A stretch of 64,000 nucleotides of DNA. It comes from Chloroflexota bacterium. Its GTDB lineage: Bacteria; Chloroflexota; UBA6077; FW602-bin22; JAMCVK01. Below, one piece after another: positions 45,734 to 54,462 of this stretch. The notes beneath the pieces are model-generated. The model searched no databases. It was given only the letters and a program-made list of their open reading frames with translations, and was not told the origin of the DNA. Each line of letters begins with the position of its first letter. The stretch's first letter is position 1. Where the stretch lies: the NCBI GenBank assembly GCA_023475225.1, contig JAMCVK010000016.1, forward strand, positions 1 to 64,000. Direction: 5' to 3'. The translations under genes were made by a program, and so were the position numbers.

Positions 45734-46768
45734 TTGAAGGCTTTGGTTAAAACACAGCACGGTCAAGGGTTCGTGACCCTGATGGATATAGATGAGCCCA
45801 TAGCAGGTCCTGGTGAAGTGAAGGTGCGCGTTGAGGCCGCCGGTATCTGCGGTTCCGATTTACATATATATCACGACCTCTTCCCCTCCTGGCCACCAGT
45901 GGTCATGGGGCATGAGTTTAGCGGTGTGATCGTGGACTTGGGAGCTGGCGTCTCCCGCTGGCAGATCGGCGATCGGGTTACCTGTGAGGCTGCTGTGCAG
46001 ACGTGTGGAACATGCGCATACTGCCGGATGGGTGCTCCAGCCCTTTGCCCTGAGCGACGTTCCTTAGGAAGTGGAGTCAACGGGGCCTTCGCTAGATATT
46101 GTCTGGTACCCCAAGAGAAAGTACACCGTTTGCCAGATAACATCGACTTTTTAAATGGGGCTATGGCCGAGCCACTATCCTGCTGCGTGCACGCCGTCCT
46201 GGAGCATGGACACGTCTCGGCCGCAGACGTGGTGCTGGTCACCGGCCCGGGCCCAATCGGGCTCCTGGTATCTCAGGTGGCCAGGGCTCAGGGAGCCAGG
46301 GTAATCCTGTGCGGCACAAGCGCTGACATCGAACGGCTGCGCCTCGGCGCGGCGCTCGGTCTAGACGCGACCATCGACGGGCAAAAACAAGATCCTCTGG
46401 CAACCGTCCTCGCTTACTCCGCCGGGCAAGGGGCTGATGCTGTTTTTGAGTGTGCTGGGGCAGCCGCCGCGGCCCAATTAGGTCTAGCGGCTGTTAAAAA
46501 AAGGGGGCGCTACGTACAAGTAGGGCTTTTCGCTAAAAATATAGAACTCGATTTCAATCAGATTACTACCAAGGAGCTGACGGTTGTCGGTTCTTTCGGC
46601 GCTACCTATGTTTCTTGGCAAAGAGCATTAGAGCTCCTGGCCCAGGGTAAGGTGGCTGTTCACCCCCTTATCACGACTGAACTACCCCTTTCTCAATGGG
46701 AAATCGGTTTCACCCAAATGCAACAGCGTCAGGGATGCAAAATCATCCTCAGGCCGGAAGACTCTTAA
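45734..46768 (+). CDS. Zinc-dependent medium-chain alcohol dehydrogenase (polyol/sugar type)
   Basis: NAD-dependent oxidation of an alcohol, probably a sugar or polyol. The catalytic zinc Cys is in [11 protein letters not shown] at about 36-46, and the His-Glu pair in MGHEFSGVI near 60. Four structural-zinc Cys lie in [19 protein letters not shown] near 93-110. The Rossmann motif is [20 protein letters not shown] near 170. Closest in style to sorbitol and threonine dehydrogenases. TTG 45734 follows GAGGTGG. Its stop overlaps the ATG at 46768 that could begin the next gene. Confidence 0.9.
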   Translation: MKALVKTQHGQGFVTLMDIDEPIAGPGEVKVRVEAAGICGSDLHIYHDLFPSWPPVVMGHEFSGVIVDLGAGVSRWQIGDRVTCEAAVQTCGTCAYCRMGAPALCPERRSLGSGVNGAFARYCLVPQEKVHRLPDNIDFLNGAMAEPLSCCVHAVLEHGHVSAADVVLVTGPGPIGLLVSQVARAQGARVILCGTSADIERLRLGAALGLDATIDGQKQDPLATVLAYSAGQGADAVFECAGAAAAAQLGLAAVKKRGRYVQVGLFAKNIELDFNQITTKELTVVGSFGATYVSWQRALELLAQGKVAVHPLITTELPLSQWEIGFTQMQQRQGCKIILRPEDS

Positions 46769-46785
46769 TGAGGGGAAGAGGGCAC

Positions 46786-48456
46786 ATGCTGAGAAGCAAA
46801 CACTGCCGAGGGTTAGCGGCTGCTGAGCGACGAGCTCTCTTATTCGGCAGCGGGTTAAGCGCAGACGAGCTCAAACGCCCCTTCGTGGCCGTAATCAACT
46901 CCTGGAATGAGGCTAACCCCGGGCATTTACATCTCCGTGAGGTTGCCCGTGCGGTCAAGGAAGGCATTCGCCAAGCAGGAGGGGTGCCCTTCGAAGTATA
47001 CACGATGGGGTTGTGTGATGGCCTCGCCCTGGCTAATCCCAAATATATCCTGCCCAGCCGAGACCTTATCACTGCTGAAGTAGAAGTGATCGTTGAGGCC
47101 AACCAGTTCGATGCTATGGTGCTACTCTCCACCTGCGACAAGATTGTGCCGGCCCATCTGATGGCCACAGCCAGAATAAATATCCCTGCCCTACTGGTGA
47201 CAGGGGGCTATATGGCCTTAGGAGAGCACCGCGGCATGCCCTGCACCTTCCTGGAGGTGGGCAAGGCTGTTGGTAAACGACAGAGCGGTGGGCTGACCCA
47301 AGAGGAATTGGACGATATTCTCAGGGTGGCTTGTGCCCCCGGCGGTGCTTGTGCCTTTATGGGCACAGCCAACACTATGGGTTGTGTCACCGAGGCTCTG
47401 GGCATGTCTTTACCAGGCAATGCTACTATGCCAGCCATCGGGCCACGTCTCCTGGATCTGGCGCGCCGCGCCGGAGAACAGATTATGACCCTCCTAGCGG
47501 AAGGAATTGCGCCACGAGAAATCATCACCCCAGAATCGATCGAAAATGCTATTAAGGTGAGCATGGCTATCGGCGGATCCACTAATTGTGTTGTTCACCT
47601 GCCAGCCATCGCCGTAGAGGCTGGCTTAGACATCGACTGTCTAGCCCTCTTTGATCGATGTAGCCGAGAGGTACCCTTGCTCTGCGGCATCGCCCCCAAT
47701 GGTCCGTATTACATGCCCAACCTGGATCAGGCAGGTGGCCTACAGGCTGTGATGAAGGAACTGGCTAGTGGGGACAAGCTGAACCCCAACGTCTTAACCG
47801 TATCTGGGGCATCTGCCGGACAGCATTGGGCTGCTGCTACCGTGCTGGATCGCGCCGTTATCCGCTCTCTCGACGCCCCTCTGCAAAAGGAGGGTGGCCT
47901 GGCCATACTCAGGGGAAATATCGCCCCTGAGGGAGCGATCGTGAAACAATCAGCCGTATGCCCCGAAATGTATGTCTTCTCCGGACCAGCTAAGGTTTAT
48001 TGGTCAGAAGGGGATGCTTCCACCGCGCTTCAAGCTGGTGCGATAAGGCCAGGGGATGTGGTGCTCATCTTGAATCAGGGTCCCAGGGGTGGCCCTGGGC
48101 TGGTAACCGTTTTCGCCTTTACAGGACAGCTCGTTGGTATGGGCTTAGGCCGCTCTGTAGCCCTAATCACTGATGGGCGTTTCTCTGGCGCCACTGAGGG
48201 GGCCTGCATCGGGCATGTCTCACCTGAAGCAGCCGTAGGTGGACCCATCGCCGCCGTTCGGGATGGGGACATCATCTCCATCGATATACCAGCCCGCCAG
48301 CTCAATGTGGCTCTTGATGACGCTGAGATCGAGGCTCGTTTGGCGACCCTTACCCCTCAACCCGGAACAGTTGTGCCTGGAAGTTATCTCTCTATTTACG
48401 CCCAAATGGTGCAATCCCTGGGGAAAGGTGCTGTGCTGGGCAAGCGCTACTTTTAA
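46786..48456 (+). CDS. IlvD/Edd family dehydratase
   Basis: Fe-S dehydratase that converts 2,3-dihydroxy acids, including aldonic sugar acids, to 2-keto-3-deoxy acids. Seen are [15 protein letters not shown] (the PGHxHL form also found in E. coli IlvD), CDK at 117-119, C189 in [15 protein letters not shown], and the C-terminal [29 protein letters not shown] 46786 ([10 protein letters not shown]) gives 556 residues, the family size. ATG 46768, overlapping the previous stop, is possible. Beside two dehydrogenases and a transketolase, a sugar-acid dehydratase is more likely than branched-chain amino acid synthesis; no ilvB/C genes are near. Confidence 0.85.
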   Translation: MLRSKHCRGLAAAERRALLFGSGLSADELKRPFVAVINSWNEANPGHLHLREVARAVKEGIRQAGGVPFEVYTMGLCDGLALANPKYILPSRDLITAEVEVIVEANQFDAMVLLSTCDKIVPAHLMATARINIPALLVTGGYMALGEHRGMPCTFLEVGKAVGKRQSGGLTQEELDDILRVACAPGGACAFMGTANTMGCVTEALGMSLPGNATMPAIGPRLLDLARRAGEQIMTLLAEGIAPREIITPESIENAIKVSMAIGGSTNCVVHLPAIAVEAGLDIDCLALFDRCSREVPLLCGIAPNGPYYMPNLDQAGGLQAVMKELASGDKLNPNVLTVSGASAGQHWAAATVLDRAVIRSLDAPLQKEGGLAILRGNIAPEGAIVKQSAVCPEMYVFSGPAKVYWSEGDASTALQAGAIRPGDVVLILNQGPRGGPGLVTVFAFTGQLVGMGLGRSVALITDGRFSGATEGACIGHVSPEAAVGGPIAAVRDGDIISIDIPARQLNVALDDAEIEARLATLTPQPGTVVPGSYLSIYAQMVQSLGKGAVLGKRYF

Positions 48457-48585
48457 AGATAGGTCAATGGTATGAGATTCATATTTAAATACGGTCATTG
48501 CTTGGGGGAGATCGGCTGTCAGCATGGTAATTGGCCGACATCAGGGCGTGATTGCGGTCGTAGTGCGGCCTTGAGGAGACGATAA

Positions 48586-49689
48586 ATGGAGCTGCTCACC
48601 CTTAGCGGTTCACCCTACGAGCGCGGCTATACTTACGGATCGCATTTTGCGACCATAACCGCAGAATTGGTGGAGAAGAACAGGCTCAGCTTACAGAACC
48701 TGGTAGAGAAGAAGGGGCTTACCCCTCTTTCCGATGAGCGGTTTGCTAATCTGGTACGTAAGGGTTTGCCTTACGCTATGGGATACGCCTCAGATTTAGT
48801 CGAGGAGGTAAGGGGTATAGCCTCAGGAGCAGGGCTAGAATTTGAGCAAGTGTTTGGCCTAAACTATTTCCTTGATCTCTTTGATCTCACCTACCCTCAA
48901 TCGTCTACCGAGTTGCTCTTCGGCTGCACCACCTTCGCTGCGGCCCATTCGGCAACAGCTGATAATGGGGTTTACCTAGGACAGAACTACGATCTGCGCG
49001 GACTATTCCAAAAAGGTATCCTCCTTATCAGGCTAAATACAGCACCAAACCTCACCACTATGCTTTTCACCATCGCTGGCCTCGTTGGCTGCGCGGGGAT
49101 GAATTCGGCTGGATTAGGCATCGTAATCAACAATCTGACACCCTCCGATAGCCATCCCGGTGTGCCATACACTTTCGTACTGCGCAAAGCCCTGGAACAG
49201 AGGACCATGGCCGACGCCATAAACGTCATTATATCCAGCCGGCGCGCCTCAGGCATCAATTACCTCTTGGCCGATGCCAATGGGGAGATCTTAAGCCTGG
49301 AAACGACGGCTACCAAAGCCGAGATAATCTACGCCTTGGAGGAATACGTGGGGCATACCAACCACTATGTTCATCCACGCCTTTTGCCCTATGATGCCCC
49401 CAGCCGACCCTATAACGGTGATAGCTACGTGCGCTGGAGCAGAATCAACAAGCTGTTACGACAACGCCGCGGCCATATCACCCTGCAGGATCTAATGAGC
49501 TTCGCTAAAGACCATGTTGGTTATCCTCAGTCAATCTGTCGCCACCCACTGCCAGGACTATCCGAGCTTCAGACAGGGAATACGATCTCCTCCATGATTA
49601 TGGATTTGCGCCGGCTGTCGCTGTGGATCACTACAGGCAATCCTTGTCAAAATGCTTACGAAAGGCATAACTTAGAACCAGTAACGTAA
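48586..49689 (+). CDS. C45 family autoproteolytic acyltransferase/hydrolase, copy 1
   Basis: N-terminal-nucleophile hydrolase of the acyl-CoA:6-aminopenicillanate acyltransferase family (C45). Members self-cleave before a Cys and then cut or transfer amide-linked acyl groups. Cys114 in LLFGCTTF is the expected nucleophile after the Gly113-Cys114 cut. YLGQNYDLRG, GLVGCAGMNSAGLGIVINNL and SRRASGINYLLADANGEILSLETT are the matching core motifs. There is no signal peptide, so it acts in the cytoplasm. A clear paralogue is at 59226. Reaction and substrate are unknown; amide cleavage of an imported compound is inferred from the neighbours. Confidence 0.8.
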   Translation: MELLTLSGSPYERGYTYGSHFATITAELVEKNRLSLQNLVEKKGLTPLSDERFANLVRKGLPYAMGYASDLVEEVRGIASGAGLEFEQVFGLNYFLDLFDLTYPQSSTELLFGCTTFAAAHSATADNGVYLGQNYDLRGLFQKGILLIRLNTAPNLTTMLFTIAGLVGCAGMNSAGLGIVINNLTPSDSHPGVPYTFVLRKALEQRTMADAINVIISSRRASGINYLLADANGEILSLETTATKAEIIYALEEYVGHTNHYVHPRLLPYDAPSRPYNGDSYVRWSRINKLLRQRRGHITLQDLMSFAKDHVGYPQSICRHPLPGLSELQTGNTISSMIMDLRRLSLWITTGNPCQNAYERHNLEPVT

Positions 49690-49723
49690 CGCCTTTACCA
49701 AAGAAAGATGGGACACAAGACGG

Positions 49724-51388
49724 ATGAAAAGGCAAGTATCATCAACGGATGTATTGATCATCGGTGGGGGTACAGCTGCTCTACGAGCAGCGCTAGCGGC
49801 TGCCGAGAGCAACGTTAGGGTTACTATACTGACGAAGGGCCCGGCCAGCTTGGGTATAGTCGGCCTAAACGCTTGTCTCGCTGAGTCCGGCGATAGCCCA
49901 GCTGACTTCTTCAGTGATACCGTATTAAGTGGCGAATTTATCAATAATCCACGCCTGGTGGCCATCCTTGCCACCGAATCCACTCAGCAAGTCCAGTTCT
50001 TAGAAGAGATCGGTGTACCCTTGAAGAAGGCCAACGGCACCTATGCCCCTCGCCTGACAGCAGGCAACAATCGTCCGCGAACCCTCTATTATACTGATCA
50101 AACGGGACCAAGGATCGTTGATTGCTTGCAACAGCAGCTGCAAGAACACGGGGTGACGATACACTCTGGAACGACTGTTGTATCCCTACTAATGGGCGAT
50201 GGCCAAGTCAAAGGCGCCTTAGCCATCAACCCTCAGGAGCAAACCATCCATGCTTTTTCGGCGAAGGCGACGATCCTGGCAACAGGAGGCATAGGCGGCA
50301 TCTATGCCTTTAGCACTAATCCCCCTAGGCTTAGCGGTGATGGATACGCTTTGGCCTATAGTGCGGGGGCGGAATTGATCGATATGGAGTTTGTCCAATT
50401 CGAGCCTTTCGTCATCATCACCCCAGCGGAGTGTCGTGGATTTAGCGTCTCCTTCCTCTTTTCAGAGGGTGCCGCCGTTTACAACGGACAACGAGAGGAC
50501 TTCCTCCCTAATTATAGGGACAGATGTAAAGGCATTGGCAAGGATGTACTAGCCAGGTCTGTCTATACCCAAATACAAGAGGGCAGGGCGACACCAAACG
50601 GGGGCGTATTCTTTGATCTCACCAACAGTTCCCTAGAAAAACACCCTCGCTTCCTGGCCATTTGCCGGGCAGGAGGCCTGGATCCAAAGACCATACCCCT
50701 CGAGGTCGCTCCCGCTCAACATTATATGATGGGAGGCATACGTATCAACGAGTACACTATGACCTCTATTCCCGGCCTCTTCACCGCGGGTGAGGTGGCA
50801 GGAGGCATACATGGAGCAAACCGACTAGCGGGCAATTCCGGCACGGACGTATTAGTCTTCGGTCACCGTGCCGGCCACTACGCGGCTGCATATGCCTTAA
50901 GGACAGCCGAGCCAAAACTCAGCCCAGAGGAGTTGGACAAACACTGGAACCAGATCGTGCGGTCGATATCTCCCCAAGAGGAGCGCACCTGGCCTATTGG
51001 GTCGATCTTATCTAGGCTCAGGCAAATTATGTGGACTAAAGTTGGCTTGGTTAGAGAACGAGGAGGATTAGAGCAAGCGATACAAGAGATCAAAACTTTG
51101 GCCGCAAAATGCGCTAGCCTTCAGCCCACCAATTTGGGGGAATGGTTATCCCTCTTTGAGGGCAAAAATGCCCTCCTGGTAGGAGAAATGATCGCCAAAG
51201 CCGCCCTGCTTCGCCAGGAGAGCCGTGGGGCCCACTATCGTCATGACTATCCTCAACGAGACGACCTATCATGGTTGAGAAATATTGCCATCTCAAGAGG
51301 AGACGCTGGCATGACTATAACCTATTTACTACCATCCCTGGAGCGACAAGGCTGGCCAAAATCTTCACCGCCTTTATCTAGGGGGTAG
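49724..51388 (+). CDS. FAD-dependent oxidoreductase, fumarate reductase/aspartate oxidase type
   Basis: Flavoprotein subunit-like enzyme. The FAD-binding GGGTAALRAALAAAESNVRV motif begins near residue 14. LATGGIGGIYAFSTNPPRLSGDGYALAYSAGAELIDMEFVQFEP and HYMMGGIRINEYTMTSIPGLFTAGEVAGG, then HGANRLAGNSGTDVLVFGHRAG, are typical of the succinate dehydrogenase/fumarate reductase/NadB group. 554 residues. No iron-sulfur or membrane-anchor subunit is adjacent, and no nadA or nadC, so it is not part of those complexes here. It lies between the C45 hydrolase and the FdrA gene and may oxidise or reduce a pathway intermediate. Confidence 0.85.
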   Translation: MKRQVSSTDVLIIGGGTAALRAALAAAESNVRVTILTKGPASLGIVGLNACLAESGDSPADFFSDTVLSGEFINNPRLVAILATESTQQVQFLEEIGVPLKKANGTYAPRLTAGNNRPRTLYYTDQTGPRIVDCLQQQLQEHGVTIHSGTTVVSLLMGDGQVKGALAINPQEQTIHAFSAKATILATGGIGGIYAFSTNPPRLSGDGYALAYSAGAELIDMEFVQFEPFVIITPAECRGFSVSFLFSEGAAVYNGQREDFLPNYRDRCKGIGKDVLARSVYTQIQEGRATPNGGVFFDLTNSSLEKHPRFLAICRAGGLDPKTIPLEVAPAQHYMMGGIRINEYTMTSIPGLFTAGEVAGGIHGANRLAGNSGTDVLVFGHRAGHYAAAYALRTAEPKLSPEELDKHWNQIVRSISPQEERTWPIGSILSRLRQIMWTKVGLVRERGGLEQAIQEIKTLAAKCASLQPTNLGEWLSLFEGKNALLVGEMIAKAALLRQESRGAHYRHDYPQRDDLSWLRNIAISRGDAGMTITYLLPSLERQGWPKSSPPLSRG

Positions 51389-51398
51389 ATGGAAGGCG

Positions 51399-52958
51399 AT
51401 GATCATTAAATCCCTTATTCGTCGAAATGAATATCGTGACTCCGTGATCTTGATGAACGCCTCTAAGAGGATCCGTGCCATCGAGGGGATCGCCGAGGCT
51501 TTAGTAGTTATAGGTACTGATACCAATAAGGACATGTTAAAGGAGCTCGGCCTCCTCACCCCAGAAGCAAAAGCGGCCACGGCCAATGACATGATCGTGG
51601 CCATGCGGGTAACCGCTGAAGACATCGCCCGGGAGATCCTGAACAACATCGACGAATACCTCGTTCGAAGGGATATCGAACAAGAGGTTGAATCGTATCA
51701 CTCTCTCGATGCGGCCTTCCAAGCGCTGCCCGAGGCCAATTTGGCCATCATCTCAGTACCGGGTGAGTTCGCTGCCGCCGAGGCCCGCAAGGCCCTGCGT
51801 CGTGGTTTGCACGTACTTATCTTCAGTGATAACGTGCCCCTGGAGGATGAGGTGGCCACAAAGCAGCTGGCCAAGGAGAAAGGTCTCCTGGTTATGGGGC
51901 CTGATTGCGGCGTCGCTAACATCAACGGTGTAGCCTTAGCCTTGGCCAGCATCGTCGGCCCTGGTCCTATCGGGATCGTCGGTGCTTCAGGCAGTGGTAT
52001 CCAAGAAGTGGCCGCCTTGATCGAGCGCGCCGGACTAGGAATCTCCCAAGCCATCGGCAGCGGTGGCCGTGATCTCCATGAAGTGGTTGGCGGAGCGACG
52101 ATGCTTCAAGGGCTAGAGGCCCTGGACGAGGATGAGGAGACCAGAGTCATCGTCTTGATCGCCAAGCCACCGGCTCCATCGGTGGCTCAGCTGATCTTGG
52201 ATCGAGTCCGACACTGCCGAAAGCCAGTGGTAGTGAATTTCTTGGGTGGCGCAATGGAGCCGATCATAGCCGCCGGGGCCTATCCAGCAGCCACCTTGGA
52301 CGATGCCGCCTTCGTTGCCGTCAATCTAATCGAGGGCAGCGTCCCCCAAAAGCGATGCTTCTCATTGCCGGAGACGGAGATCACCAAAATCATCACCGAG
52401 GAGGCATACAAGTTCAAGGCAAACCAGAAGTATCTCCGTGGACTGTTTGGCGGCGGCACATTCTGCCTGCAAGCGCAGCTCATCCTGAAAGATATCATCG
52501 GCCCTATCTATTCCAACGCACCTCTATACCCCCACCTACGCCTTAAGAATTCTCAGGAGAGCCAGGGGCACAGCCTGATCGATCTTGGTGACGAAGAATT
52601 TACGCGCGGACGACCCCATCCTGTGCTCGACCCTACCCCCTACCGCATACGCCTGGCCAGAGAGGCACAAGATCCAGAAGTGGCCGTCCTGTTACTTGAT
52701 GTCATCCTGGGACCGGCCGTCCATCCCGACCCAGCCGGGTTTCTGGCCAGTTGTCTCACCGAAGCAAGGGATGACGCTCGTCAGGAAGGGAGACATCTAA
52801 CGGTAGTGGCCTCAGTGTGTGGCACAAAACGTGATCCCCAGAATCTGGAAATCCAGGAGGAGAAGCTGCGTGAGGCAGGGGTTATCGTGACGCCCAGTAG
52901 CGCACAAGCAGCACATTTGGCCGGACTGATCATCAGAGCCGCCCAGAGAGATGGCTAA
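51399..52958 (+). CDS. FdrA-family acyl-CoA synthetase-like protein (AllF-like)
   Basis: FdrA proteins resemble both subunits of NDP-forming acyl-CoA synthetases. In E. coli FdrA (AllF) works with YlbE and YlbF as oxamate carbamoyltransferase. Seen are KSLIRRNEYRDSVILM at the N-terminus, a CoA-ligase-like Rossmann block (VMGPDCGVANINGVALA, GPIGIVGASGSGIQEVAALIERAGLGISQAIGSGGRDL) and VLLLDVILGPAVHPDPAG near 430. The product is 519 residues. A small FdrA-associated ORF overlaps its end and a DUF1116 gene follows, so the module is conserved, but the acyl or carbamoyl substrate here is unknown. Confidence 0.85.
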   Translation: MIIKSLIRRNEYRDSVILMNASKRIRAIEGIAEALVVIGTDTNKDMLKELGLLTPEAKAATANDMIVAMRVTAEDIAREILNNIDEYLVRRDIEQEVESYHSLDAAFQALPEANLAIISVPGEFAAAEARKALRRGLHVLIFSDNVPLEDEVATKQLAKEKGLLVMGPDCGVANINGVALALASIVGPGPIGIVGASGSGIQEVAALIERAGLGISQAIGSGGRDLHEVVGGATMLQGLEALDEDEETRVIVLIAKPPAPSVAQLILDRVRHCRKPVVVNFLGGAMEPIIAAGAYPAATLDDAAFVAVNLIEGSVPQKRCFSLPETEITKIITEEAYKFKANQKYLRGLFGGGTFCLQAQLILKDIIGPIYSNAPLYPHLRLKNSQESQGHSLIDLGDEEFTRGRPHPVLDPTPYRIRLAREAQDPEVAVLLLDVILGPAVHPDPAGFLASCLTEARDDARQEGRHLTVVASVCGTKRDPQNLEIQEEKLREAGVIVTPSSAQAAHLAGLIIRAAQRDG

Positions 52959-53193
52959 GGGGGAAGCTAGAATGTCCAATGAGATCAAAAAGCTATGCAA
53001 GGCCAGGGTCAAGGTGATCAACATTGGGGTGAGAACACTGGCCGCTTCCCTAAAGCAACAGGGGGTAGAGACGGCTCACGTTGACTGGCACCCACCAGCC
53101 GGAGGTGACCTCAGGATAGCCAAGCTATTAGAGAAGCTACACCAAGATTCATCTAGGCCCTATCCCAATGAACATACGGAAAAGGGAAGATAA
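52951..53193 (+). CDS. Small FdrA-associated domain protein
   Basis: An 80-residue protein overlapping the end of the fdrA-like gene by 8 bases. The core KARVKVINIGVRTLAASLKQQGVETAHVDWHPPAGGD is the short domain often annotated as fdrA domain, with an invariant-looking DWxPPAxGD. In related systems this segment is fused to a larger FdrA or DUF1116 protein; here it stands alone. A later ATG at 52972 (MSNEIKKLC), preceded by GGGGGAAGC, is an alternative start. It probably is a structural part of the FdrA-DUF1116 complex. Confidence 0.75.
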   Translation: MAKGEARMSNEIKKLCKARVKVINIGVRTLAASLKQQGVETAHVDWHPPAGGDLRIAKLLEKLHQDSSRPYPNEHTEKGR

Positions 53194-54462
53194 ATGGAAA
53201 AGGACATCCACCAAAGGATCCAAGAAGCGAACAAGAGGGCCTTCGATATTTTTGTCCAGGGCCAACCAGTATGGGTTGGGGTGAAACCAGCGATCGAAGC
53301 TATTCCGGGCATGAAGAAAAACCTACTCTTACACACTGGACCACCCATTGAGATCGATAGGATGGTACCAGCCCAACGGGATGGGGTCATTGGCGGCATC
53401 CTCTTTGAGGGCCTAGCCAAAACAAGGCAGGAGGCCCTGGAGATGGTGCGGCGGGGTGAGATAGAATTAGCGCCGGGGCTAGATTACGGGGTACCGGGAG
53501 GTGGGATGGCTCCTACTACTGCCTCCATGCCTATTCAAGTAGCCAGGGATTTGGCCCACGGGACAGAGTCTTATACCACCATCCAAGAGGGGCCTTCTTC
53601 TGAAGCCCTGCGCTGGGGCATTTACAATGAGGTGGTGGAAGAGCGCTGGGCCTGGTTCAAGGGAGTGCTAGGACCAGCTCTGGACACTGCCCTTAGAGAA
53701 ACGGGTGGGGTCAATCTGAGAAATGTCATCGCGCGCTCTTTACACATGGGCGATGAGAACCACAGTCGCGAGCTCGGCTCAACCCTTCTCATCTTCGCTG
53801 AACTCACACCTCATCTGGCTCAACTAGATCTTGAAAAAGCAGAGCTAGTCCGTTGTCTGGATTTCTTGATCAAGGCCGAACGCTTCGCTCTGCACGTCCT
53901 GATGGCCGGCTGTAATGCTGTACTTCAGGCTGCCAAGGGGATCGACTACTGTACGGTAGTCACAGGGATGGGTGGCAACGGGATTGAGGTCGGCATCAAA
54001 GTGAGCAGCCTCGGAGAAGAATGGTTCACCGCGCCAGCCCCGCTGATCCAAGGGAACTATCTCAACCCCAGTTGGACGATCGAAGACACCGTCCCCTTCT
54101 CCGGCGACAGCTGCGTGGTAGAGGCGATGGGACTCGGCGGTCTAGCGGCAGCGGCCTCGCCAGCAGTAACCCTCCTCACTGGCAGCACGGTGCAGGAAGC
54201 CATCAGCCGAACGCGACTGATGAGGGAGATAACCATAGGAATGAACCCCAATTACCAGATACCAATCCTTAACTTCGAGGGGACACCGACATGCATTGAT
54301 ATCATTAAGGTCCTGGAAAAGGGTATCGAGCCTCAAAGCCACGCTGGTATCATCCACAAGCGAGGTGGGCAGGCCGGGGCTGGCGTAGCCAGCATACCAA
54401 TGGAGTGCTTCAGGAAAGCCTTCCTCAGCTTCGCCCAAAAATACGCGCTGGAGGAGCTATGA
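53194..54462 (+). CDS. DUF1116 family protein (YlbE/AllG-like)
   Basis: YlbE (AllG) homologue of 422 residues, partner of FdrA in E. coli oxamate carbamoyltransferase. Typical stretches are FVQGQPVWVGVKPAIEAIPGM at about 17-37, LHTGPPIEIDRMVPAQRDGVIGGILFEG, GGGMAPTTASMPIQVARDLAHG, HMGDENHSRELGSTLL and TGMGGNGIEVGIK. The ATG directly follows the stop of the small gene, and the stop overlaps the kinase ATG (ATGA), so fdrA, the small gene, DUF1116 and the kinase are translationally linked. The third E. coli partner, YlbF (DUF2877), is not present in the window. Confidence 0.88.
   Translation: MEKDIHQRIQEANKRAFDIFVQGQPVWVGVKPAIEAIPGMKKNLLLHTGPPIEIDRMVPAQRDGVIGGILFEGLAKTRQEALEMVRRGEIELAPGLDYGVPGGGMAPTTASMPIQVARDLAHGTESYTTIQEGPSSEALRWGIYNEVVEERWAWFKGVLGPALDTALRETGGVNLRNVIARSLHMGDENHSRELGSTLLIFAELTPHLAQLDLEKAELVRCLDFLIKAERFALHVLMAGCNAVLQAAKGIDYCTVVTGMGGNGIEVGIKVSSLGEEWFTAPAPLIQGNYLNPSWTIEDTVPFSGDSCVVEAMGLGGLAAAASPAVTLLTGSTVQEAISRTRLMREITIGMNPNYQIPILNFEGTPTCIDIIKVLEKGIEPQSHAGIIHKRGGQAGAGVASIPMECFRKAFLSFAQKYALEEL

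Noticed and set aside
46915-46935. IlvD-like protein has PGHLHL instead of the PCN cluster Cys of pentonate dehydratases
   Set aside because: E. coli IlvD has the same PGHxHL form, so this is a normal subtype and not a lost ligand.
45734-48456. Branched-chain amino acid biosynthesis
   Set aside because: IlvD-like dehydratase is present, but no acetolactate synthase, IlvC or leu genes are near and the neighbours are sugar catabolic.
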